DNA of 22,594 bases, taken from contig JAHZIE010000020.1 in assembly GCA_019419895.1 (NCBI GenBank), forward strand, positions 1-22,594. Reading direction: 5' to 3'. Below are positions 7,625 to 13,179 of the stretch, one piece after another (position 1 is the first letter of the stretch; every line of letters begins with the position of its first letter). Under the pieces are notes generated by a model that worked only from the letters and a program-made list of their open reading frames with translations, made no database searches and had not been told where the DNA came from. Position numbers and translations under genes: made by a program. The DNA is from Clostridiales bacterium. Its GTDB lineage: Bacteria > Bacillota > Clostridia > Oscillospirales > Acutalibacteraceae.

Positions 7625-7860
7625 AGTATGGCTGTCAGGCGAGGGACAGACGGTGCAGGGCGGTAAGAAGCCGCGTCTGTCAGGCCGGTGAGACAAAGAC
7701 TTCCTTTTTTCCGCTTTTTGTCGATTAAGTCGGAAATCGGAGAGGAAAAAGTTGAAATATGCGGGGGTTTCGGTTACAATAAAAAGCAGAGGCTCCTTGA
7801 CAAACAAGCCTTGAGGCTTGCGGCCGAGCTGAAAGCATATTTTGGAAGGAAGTTTCAAAA
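7625..7860 (+). other. Intergenic region after cysS with hairpins and a promoter
   Basis: No gene is supported here. It holds a perfect inverted repeat GACAGACG/CGTCTGTC (7645-7652, 7674-7681), a 9-base direct repeat CTGTCAGGC (7632-7640 and 7678-7686), U-rich DNA around 7705-7720 that may end the cysS transcript, the promoter at 7752-7780, and in the new leader a small perfect hairpin CAAGCC-TTGA-GGCTTG (7805-7820). Confidence 0.6.
7752..7780 (+). promoter_or_regulatory. Probable sigma-A promoter for the membrane protein/carboxypeptidase pair
   Basis: TTGAAA (7752-7757) and TACAAT (7775-7780) with an exact 17-bp spacer. Transcription would begin near 7787, about 74 nt before the TTG start at 7861. 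It is close to consensus and oriented toward the two genes that follow. Confidence 0.75.
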
Positions 7861-8094
7861 TTGAAGGGGAACCGTATTGTGCGGGAGAGCACAAAAAGGA
7901 AAAAATGGTATTTTTTTGTTTCGGATGGGGAGAAAAAGCCCTTGATTCTGCGGATACTCCCGATTCTTATACTTTTACTGATTTTCTGCGCTGCTTTTTT
8001 AGTATACCAGGAATTTAAGGATGAAACTCCCTCTCTTTCGGAGACGGCCTCCTCAGAGAGCGGAAACGCCGGAAGCGTACCTGCAGCGGGCTGA
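7861..8094 (+). CDS. Hypothetical small single-span membrane protein
   Basis: I do not recognise this 77-residue protein. It starts with TTG at 7861, behind GGAAGGA with a rather long spacer of about 10 nt, and downstream of a good promoter. Residues 1-27 are basic and hydrophilic, with several Lys/Arg. Residues about 28-49 (LILRILPILILLLIFCAAFLVY) are one strong membrane span. The rest, about 50-77, is acidic, Ser/Ala-rich and probably outside the cell by the positive-inside rule. It stops 47 nt before the D,D-carboxypeptidase gene, whose product has the same plan of basic N-terminus, one span and Ser-rich external stretch. A shared envelope role is possible, but no function can be assigned. 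Start choice and even coding status are less certain than for the neighbours. Confidence 0.55.
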   Translation: MKGNRIVRESTKRKKWYFFVSDGEKKPLILRILPILILLLIFCAAFLVYQEFKDETPSLSETASSESGNAGSVPAAG

Positions 8095-8141
8095 GCTTAG
8101 AGAATGCAGGAGAAGAAACGGCGGAAGGAAAAGGAGATGCT

Positions 8142-9155
8142 ATGGCGAGATATCATGGAAAAAGGCGGAAATTGAGAAGACGTGCTGTTGTACTGATTGT
8201 AATTTTAGTGGCTGTCGCCCTGGGGGCTGGAATTTTCGCGGTAGTACATGCGTCCAGAAGCCGGGGAGGACAGGATTCCAGTAGCTCCGATGTTTCCGGG
8301 CAAATTTCGGAAGAAGGCAGCTCTTCCCAGGGTAATTCTTCTGACCAGAGCTCAGAGTCCTCTTCCAGCGGTGTGTCTTCCCAGGAAAGTTCCTCCGCGG
8401 CATCACCAGAAAGCGGTGTTTCTTCTAAAACCTCCAGTACGCCTGTTTCCCAGGGGGCTTCAGATGCCTCCTGGATGTATGAAGGAATCGAGTGGCGTTC
8501 TCCCACGGCGGAGCCTTACAGTGTAAAATATGGGCGCAATTTGATTTTGATCAATAATTATTATGAGCTGGATGAAAGCTTTAACTGGGATCTGGTCTAT
8601 TTCAGCAATGGAGAGACGGTGACGCTGGATACTCTGAAGCATTGGGATGACAACGGTTTTAATTATACCCCGCTGGTGGATCGCGCCGCCTATGAGCCGC
8701 TGAAAAAGATGTTTGCGGCGGCCAAGAGCGACGGCGTCCCCCTTGGGATGGTTTCCGCCTACCGCAGCATTAAGCTGCAGGACAGCTTGTTTAACCAGTC
8801 GGTACAGGCGGGGCTCAATCAGGGGCTGAGCAAGGAGGCCGCAATTAAACAGGCCAATGTATCCCGGACGTTTGCGGGAACAAGCGAGCATAATACCGGT
8901 CTTGGTTTTGATATCGCAGAGGCAGGGAGCGGGTATTTGCGTCAGGATTTTGAAAATACACCTCAGGGAAAATGGCTGAAGGCCCATTGCGCGGAATATG
9001 GCTTTATTTTGCGGTATCCGAAGGATAAGGTGGATATTACAGGAATCATGTATGAGCCTTGGCATTATCGTTATGTTGGGGTAGAGCATGCTCAAAAGAT
9101 GAATGAATTGGGAATGTGCTTAGAGGAATATATTGATTATCTCGGAGGACTATAG
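8142..9155 (+). CDS. Membrane-anchored D-alanyl-D-alanine carboxypeptidase, VanY/M15 family
   Basis: Zinc peptidase that trims the terminal D-Ala from peptidoglycan stem peptides outside the cell. The 337-residue product has a basic N-terminus (KRRKLRRR), one membrane span at about 15-35 acting as an uncleaved anchor, a low-complexity Ser/Gln/Glu linker (about 45-107) and the M15B catalytic domain (about 115-337). Key residues are visible: SAYRS (205-209), His250 and Asp257 in SEHNTGLGFD, and EPWHYRYVG with catalytic Glu305 and zinc ligand His308. The ATG follows AAGGAG closely. No vanR/S or other van genes are nearby, so this is most likely a housekeeping wall-trimming enzyme and not a glycopeptide-resistance cassette. 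A D,D-endopeptidase or related substrate preference cannot be excluded. Confidence 0.92.
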   Translation: MARYHGKRRKLRRRAVVLIVILVAVALGAGIFAVVHASRSRGGQDSSSSDVSGQISEEGSSSQGNSSDQSSESSSSGVSSQESSSAASPESGVSSKTSSTPVSQGASDASWMYEGIEWRSPTAEPYSVKYGRNLILINNYYELDESFNWDLVYFSNGETVTLDTLKHWDDNGFNYTPLVDRAAYEPLKKMFAAAKSDGVPLGMVSAYRSIKLQDSLFNQSVQAGLNQGLSKEAAIKQANVSRTFAGTSEHNTGLGFDIAEAGSGYLRQDFENTPQGKWLKAHCAEYGFILRYPKDKVDITGIMYEPWHYRYVGVEHAQKMNELGMCLEEYIDYLGGL

Positions 9156-9450
9156 TGTGGGGGGCTGTCCGGCATGATAGGAGCGGGGCGGTCCCTTTTG
9201 TTATTCCCTTCGCGCGCGATGCTATGCCTTATGAGTGGAATGAGGGAACAGAAATTGGAAGAAAGAAAATAAAGAACGAAAACCGCTCATGGAGTGATTG
9301 ACGCAGGCGGAGGAAGGCCGGGCGGGAAAGCCGGAATAATGAAAGAAGAGCTTCCCGCGGATATAGGCCTTGTAAGAGATTGGAAGGGGGCGGCGGAACG
9401 CCGTTTTGCAGGTTAGTCAACATGCCAGGCGGACTTCAGGAGAAAAACAG
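9156..9450 (+). other. Gene-free stretch of about 300 bp
   Basis: No supported coding sequence. The only structure I can point to is a short hairpin CGGCG-GAA-CGCCG (9391-9403) followed by TTTT (9404-9407), a weak intrinsic-terminator candidate 44 nt ahead of the infC promoter, and a GC-rich inverted-repeat-like patch around 9318-9334 (GGCCGGGC...GCCGG). A 25-codon frame at 9339-9416 lacks a ribosome binding site. It may be the 3' untranslated region of the carboxypeptidase transcript. Confidence 0.5.
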
Positions 9451-9479
9451 TTGACAAATTGCGGCAGGTATGGTATTCT
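9451..9479 (+). promoter_or_regulatory. Strong sigma-A promoter of infC-rpmI-rplT
   Basis: Perfect TTGACA (9451-9456), a 17-bp spacer, and TATTCT (9474-9479) preceded by TG at 9471-9472 (extended -10). It predicts a start near 9486 and a leader of about 180 nt, as expected for a highly expressed translation operon. Confidence 0.85.
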
Positions 9480-9485
9480 CATATA

Positions 9486-9665
9486 TGACAATAAAGCGGG
9501 GCAGGTTTGTCCTCACCTTACGGCGATTTTGTTTGCGTGGGTCAATAGGCAGTTGGACTTTTCTTTTAAAGGGAAAGGTGCGCGCTATTGGACGTGGACG
9601 GTTGCCGCCCGCGTTTTTTGTTGTCAATACAATTATTAACCTTAGGTTTTTGGAGGTGTTCTACT
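9486..9665 (+). promoter_or_regulatory. infC operon leader, probable L20-type attenuator
   Basis: Untranslated leader between the promoter and the IF3 start. An extended stem precedes the terminator: outer CAATAG/CTATTG (9543-9548, 9585-9590) and inner ACTTTTCT/GGAAAGGT (9557-9564, 9572-9579), with an internal loop between them. In Bacillus subtilis the same operon is controlled by protein L20, which binds a leader structure mimicking its 23S rRNA site and promotes premature termination. Here the leader position, the structured segment, the terminator and the presence of rplT as last gene match that scheme. The L20 site itself is inferred; I did not align it with the 23S rRNA. Confidence 0.7.
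9592..9619 (+). terminator. Leader terminator ahead of infC
   Basis: ACGTGGACGG (9592-9601) pairs with CCGCCCGCGT (9605-9614), with one A-C mismatch and one wobble, around a TTG loop. A T run continues to 9619. It lies 46 nt before the infC start and inside the transcript, so it must act as a conditional attenuator. Confidence 0.8.
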
Positions 9666-10184
9666 ATCAGCAACAAGGAACTGCAGATTAATGAAGAGAT
9701 CCGCGACAAGGAGATTCGTGTTATCAGTGCGGACGGCGCCCAGCTGGGCGTGATGTCGGCAACCCAGGCGCTTCATTTGGCCGAGGAAAAAAATTTGGAT
9801 TTGGTGAAAATTGCGCCTCAGGCGACACCGCCGGTTTGCAAGATTATTGATTATGGAAAATACCGTTTCGAGCAGGCCAAGCGGGAAAAGGAAGCAAAAA
9901 AGAATCAACGTGTTGTGGATATTAAAGAGGTCCGCTTGACGCTGAATATCGATACCCATGATTTCGAGACAAAGGTTAACCACGCGTTCCGTTTTCTGAA
10001 CGGCGGGGATAAGGTCAAGGTTTCCATCCGCTTCAGAGGGCGCGAGATGGGCCATCCGGAGCTGGGCGGAGAAATTATGAAGCGTTTTGCTGAGGCGTGT
10101 TCTGAACTGGCTGTCATTGAGAAGCCGGCCAAGCTGGAAGGCAGGAACATGCTCATGTTCCTTGCCCCAAAAACCAATAAGTAA
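9666..10184 (+). CDS. infC: Translation initiation factor IF-3, with an AUC start codon
   Basis: IF-3 binds the 30S subunit, keeps subunits apart and checks the start codon and initiator tRNA. The protein sequence is unmistakable: N-domain with NEEIRDKEIRVI and the GVMS stretch, a Lys-rich linker (REKEAKKNQR), and a C-domain with VKVSIRFRGREMGHPELG. No in-frame ATG, GTG or TTG precedes the conserved N-terminus at a suitable place. The Shine-Dalgarno GGAGG (9652-9656) is 9 nt before ATC (9666-9668), giving 172 residues, the family's normal size. Non-AUG starts such as AUU are typical of infC and allow IF-3 to repress its own translation. A frame open from 9588 would run through the leader terminator and is rejected. 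First gene of infC-rpmI-rplT. Confidence 0.95.
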   Translation: MSNKELQINEEIRDKEIRVISADGAQLGVMSATQALHLAEEKNLDLVKIAPQATPPVCKIIDYGKYRFEQAKREKEAKKNQRVVDIKEVRLTLNIDTHDFETKVNHAFRFLNGGDKVKVSIRFRGREMGHPELGGEIMKRFAEACSELAVIEKPAKLEGRNMLMFLAPKTNK

Positions 10185-10206
10185 TACATGAAGGAGGAGC
10201 ATTATT

Positions 10207-10404
10207 ATGCCCAAAATTAAAACTCATTCCGGCGCGAAAAAGCGTTTTAAGCTTACCAAGAATGGTAAGGTTGTGCGTGCTCATGCAAACAAACGCCACA
10301 TTCTGACCAAGAAGAACACCAAGCGCAAGAGAGGCCTCCGCAAGTGCGTTATGGCTGACGCTACCAATGTGGCGCAGGTCAAGAGACTGATCCCCTACAA
10401 ATAA
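10207..10404 (+). CDS. rpmI: 50S ribosomal protein bL35
   Basis: Small, very basic structural protein of the large ribosomal subunit. The 65 residues, the N-terminus PKIKTHSGAKKRFK and the central HANKRHILTKKNTKRKRGLR segment are diagnostic. It starts 22 nt after infC behind AAGGAGGAG, a strong ribosome binding site, and is followed after 50 nt by rplT. Under the same leader control as infC; in B. subtilis L20 represses both rpmI and rplT through that leader. Confidence 0.98.
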   Translation: MPKIKTHSGAKKRFKLTKNGKVVRAHANKRHILTKKNTKRKRGLRKCVMADATNVAQVKRLIPYK

Positions 10405-10454
10405 TTTCCAGGTGTTACAAATTTAATTAATCCATTTATCGGAGGTAAATAATT

Positions 10455-10814
10455 ATGGCTCGTGTAAAGGGCGCGCTCATGACGCGGAAAAGAAGAAAGA
10501 AGACCCTCAAACTCGCCAAGGGGTATTGGGGTTCCAAACATAAACACTTTAAAATGGCCAAACAGGCCGTGATGAAGTCCGGCAACTATGCTTATATCGG
10601 CCGCAAGCACAGAAAGCGTGACTTCCGCCGTTTGTGGATCACCAGAATTTCTGCCGCCTGCAAAATGAATGGAATGAACTATTCCACCTTTATGAATGGG
10701 CTGAAAAAGGCTGGCATTGAACTGAACCGCAAAATGTTGGCTGAAGTTGCAGTTGCTGACGAGGCTGGATTTGCCGCGCTCGCCGCAAAAGCAAAAGAGG
10801 CGCTGCAGAAGTAA
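10455..10814 (+). CDS. rplT: 50S ribosomal protein bL20
   Basis: Assembly-initiating protein of the 50S subunit that binds 23S rRNA domain II; in B. subtilis it is also the repressor of its own operon. The 119 residues start ARVKGALMTRKRRKK, with a long basic N-terminal extension (1-60) and the globular C-terminal half beginning about residue 61 (RRLWITRISAACKMNGMNYSTFMNGL). A consensus GGAGG is at 10441-10445. It is the last gene of the operon, closed by the terminator at 10826. Being encoded here is what makes the leader attenuator upstream a likely feedback switch. Confidence 0.98.
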   Translation: MARVKGALMTRKRRKKTLKLAKGYWGSKHKHFKMAKQAVMKSGNYAYIGRKHRKRDFRRLWITRISAACKMNGMNYSTFMNGLKKAGIELNRKMLAEVAVADEAGFAALAAKAKEALQK

Positions 10815-10825
10815 GGATACTTTTA

Positions 10826-10855
10826 ACGCCCGGGTGGTTGCCCGGGCGTGCTTTT
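10826..10855 (+). terminator. Intrinsic terminator after rplT
   Basis: Perfect 9-bp stem ACGCCCGGG (10826-10834) / CCCGGGCGT (10841-10849) with loop TGGTTG, then GC and TTTT. It lies 11 nt after the rplT stop and closes the infC operon. Confidence 0.9.
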
Positions 10856-10891
10856 GTATATATCATTCTTTTGAAAGGGAGGGATGTCTGT

Positions 10892-11716
10892 TTGCGGTCC
10901 GCGATTTCGTCCAGGGAAAATCCAGCCGTTAAGAATGCGGTGAAGCTGATTTCATCGGCAAAGCACAGAAAAGAACAGGGTCTGTTTTTTGCCGAGGGAG
11001 TGAGGCTGTGTGCTGACGCTGTGAAAAGCGGGATTACGGTGAGACAGCTTTTTTACACCAGGCAGGCGATGGAAAAGCAGGAGTCCGCTGTCCGCCTGCT
11101 TCAAAAGGCAGCTGGAGATGTCTTCGAAATTTCTCCGGAGATCTCCCAGCGGCTGGGGGATACCCAGCATCCTCAAGGGGTTTTTTGTGTCTGTGAGCGG
11201 AAGGAGCATGAGGCTTTTTTTCGTGGGAAAATAGGAAATCATCAAAGATGGATCGGCTTAGAAAGTATCCAGGATCCCTCCAATATGGGAACCATCCTTC
11301 GTACGGCGGAGGCCCTTGGAATCGGCGCTGCGCTGATGACACAGGACTGCTGTGATATTTACAGCCCGAAGGTACTCCGGGGCAGTATGGGGGCGGTATT
11401 CCGGCTTCCAGTGCTGTCGTTGCCGGACTCGGGCGGCTTATTGGCATTTTGCAGGAAAAAGGGGCTGATTTCTTACGCGGCGGTACCGTCGCAGGACGCG
11501 GAGCCTGTGACAAAGTGCCGTTTTAGCGGGAAAGAGGGAAACGGCGCCGCCATATGGATCGGAAATGAAGGCAATGGCTTGAAGAAGGAGACAGCGGCCG
11601 CCTGCGATAAGAGAATTACCATTCCCATGCTGGGCCGCGCCGAATCCCTCAATGCGGCTGTTGCGGCCAGTATTCTCATGTGGGAAATGACGCGCGGGGC
11701 CGGAAGAGAAGGATAA
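10892..11716 (+). CDS. TrmH/SpoU family RNA 2'-O-methyltransferase
   Basis: A SPOUT-class enzyme that methylates the 2'-OH of a ribose in rRNA or tRNA with SAM; resembles the YsgA/RlmB/TsnR group, but the exact nucleotide cannot be told from sequence. The start is TTG at 10892 behind AAAGGGAGGG; the longer frame back to 10838 begins inside the rplT terminator and is rejected. The 274-residue product has an N-terminal substrate-binding domain (FFAEGVRLCADA) and the three knot motifs: LESIQDPSNMGTILRTAEALG, then IWIGNEGNGL, then IPMLGRAESLNAAVAASILMWEM. The conserved Asn and Arg of motif 1 and the Ser-Leu-Asn of motif 3 are present. It sits between rplT and dprA; no clear promoter of its own was seen. 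Confidence 0.9.
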   Translation: MRSAISSRENPAVKNAVKLISSAKHRKEQGLFFAEGVRLCADAVKSGITVRQLFYTRQAMEKQESAVRLLQKAAGDVFEISPEISQRLGDTQHPQGVFCVCERKEHEAFFRGKIGNHQRWIGLESIQDPSNMGTILRTAEALGIGAALMTQDCCDIYSPKVLRGSMGAVFRLPVLSLPDSGGLLAFCRKKGLISYAAVPSQDAEPVTKCRFSGKEGNGAAIWIGNEGNGLKKETAAACDKRITIPMLGRAESLNAAVAASILMWEMTRGAGREG

Positions 11717-11790
11717 GGTCCAAAATGGCGCGGTCGTGTGGAAAGGAAATATCCCTTCCCTGTGACTTGAGAAGGAAGGAGGAAAAGCGG

Positions 11791-13089
11791 ATGGGCGGAA
11801 ATGGGCTGTATCATATTTGGCTGCAGCTGGCGCTGGGCTTTTCCCATCAATATACTGGGGATATCCTCAGGAATTATGGTTCAGTTGATGAGTTTTATCA
11901 GGCAGGAGAGAGGGAATGGCGGCTTTGCGGCCTGTTCTCCACACAGCAGTTGGAAAAGCTGCTGTCGGTCCCGCTGACAAAGGCGGAAAGCATTTGGTCT
12001 CGCTGCCGCCGGGAGGGAATCCGAGTGGCCGCGTTTGGTGATCCTGGGTATCCTGCGCGGTTGAAAAATATTCAAGATCCTCCCCCTGTCATTTATTGGA
12101 AAGGTGCGGAGATTTCCATAGACAGGGAAGTCTGTGTTGCCATGGTGGGTACCAGGCATACGTCGGCCTATGGAGCGGATATCGCGTCCAAACTTGGGTA
12201 TGGCCTTGCCAGATCGGGAGCGGTTGTGGTCAGCGGCGGCGCGGTGGGAATTGATACCGCGGCGCATATGGGAGCTTTGGCGGCCCAGGGAAGGACCATA
12301 GCGGTTCTTGGCTGTGGAATCTGCTATCCATATTTGAAGAAAAACCAGATGATGCGGGAAAAAATATGCGAAAGAGGGGCCCTGGTTTCTGAATATCCGC
12401 CGGATGAGCCTCCCGTCCCCTATTATTTTCCTGTCCGCAACCGGATCATATCCGGCCTTTCTTTGGGGACAGTTGTGGTGGAGGCCGGACAAAAAAGCGG
12501 TTCGTTGATTACGGCAACTAGGGCTCTTGAACAGGGACGGGATCTTTTTTCTGTGCCGGGAAGCATTTTAAGTCCAACCTCCAATGGTACCAATCATTTA
12601 ATACAAAATGGAGCCAAGCCTGTCACAAATATAAAGGATATTCTGGAAGAGTATTGCCAAATCTATCCGGATAAACTATTATTAAAAAATACGGAAATTC
12701 CTATGGAGGACATCGCGGTGCCATCCCAAAGGAAAAGCCGTGAGGAATTTTTTCCCCGCCGTCCTCTTTCCAATCTGTTTGAAGAAGAACCCATGCCTCA
12801 GATAAAGGGCCGTGTTCCTCAAAAGGATGGGGCTTATCCAACAGCGGAGAAAAAAACGGCCGCGCCACATGAGGTGGAGCCCTTTTCCGAACCTCTGGAC
12901 AGAGGACTTCCGGAGTTGTCGGAGGCGGCCGGCAGGCTTTTCAACCTTTTGAAGGAAGAGCCTCAGCAAATTGACGATCTGGCGGTACAGGCTGGTCTTT
13001 CCATCTCTGAACTGCTGGGAGCGGCGACAGAGCTGGAATTGGAGGGACTGATGGAAGCAAAGCCCGGAAAGCGTTACTGTAGAAAATAA
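11791..13089 (+). CDS. dprA: DNA processing protein DprA
   Basis: DprA binds incoming single-stranded DNA during natural transformation and loads RecA; it is kept widely even in species not known to be competent. The ATG at 11791 has GGAAGGAGG upstream; the open frame further back to 11680 overlaps the preceding gene. The 432 residues comprise an N-terminal SAM-like helical region (1-75), the Rossmann-like core with MVGTR (118-122), SGGAVGIDTAAH (148-159), FPVRNRIISGLS and EAGQKSGSLITA, an unusually long, low-conservation linker of about 75 residues, and a C-terminal winged-helix (last about 60 residues). dprA-topA-trmFO is a familiar gene order. No comE/comF genes are in the window, so competence cannot be judged. 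Confidence 0.95.
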   Translation: MGGNGLYHIWLQLALGFSHQYTGDILRNYGSVDEFYQAGEREWRLCGLFSTQQLEKLLSVPLTKAESIWSRCRREGIRVAAFGDPGYPARLKNIQDPPPVIYWKGAEISIDREVCVAMVGTRHTSAYGADIASKLGYGLARSGAVVVSGGAVGIDTAAHMGALAAQGRTIAVLGCGICYPYLKKNQMMREKICERGALVSEYPPDEPPVPYYFPVRNRIISGLSLGTVVVEAGQKSGSLITATRALEQGRDLFSVPGSILSPTSNGTNHLIQNGAKPVTNIKDILEEYCQIYPDKLLLKNTEIPMEDIAVPSQRKSREEFFPRRPLSNLFEEEPMPQIKGRVPQKDGAYPTAEKKTAAPHEVEPFSEPLDRGLPELSEAAGRLFNLLKEEPQQIDDLAVQAGLSISELLGAATELELEGLMEAKPGKRYCRK

Positions 13090-13179
13090 GTATTTAGAGA
13101 AGAATGAGCCGCGGCGCGGGGCAGGCGGCGAAAAGGCGATAAAGAGAAAAAGAAGTTTACCCGTGAATGGAGGTAGCTC

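Noticed and set aside
6182..7894. 570-codon open frame on the minus strand opposite cysS
   Set aside because: Long but composed of the complement of the cysS codons, with no recognisable domain. cysS is complete with HIGH, KMSKS and zinc ligands.
8142..9155. Glycopeptide-resistance gene vanY
   Set aside because: The catalytic motifs match VanY, but no vanH/A/X or vanR/S genes are near, so a housekeeping D,D-carboxypeptidase is the simpler reading.
9280..9340. Possible c-di-GMP riboswitch because of a GACGCAGGC stretch
   Set aside because: The other conserved parts of the class I fold (GCAAACC-like segment and the paired tetraloop/receptor) were not found.
9339..9416. 25-codon frame in the gap before infC
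   Set aside because: No suitable ribosome binding site and no recognisable feature; frames this short are expected by chance.
9588..9665. Upstream start for infC at 9588
   Set aside because: The extra 26 codons run through the leader terminator and have no homology to IF-3; GGAGG at 9652 points to the ATC at 9666.
11733..11763. Imperfect inverted repeat GGAAAGGA/TCCCTTCC before dprA
   Set aside because: It has a mismatch and low complexity of the kind common in purine-rich ribosome-binding regions, with no T run.
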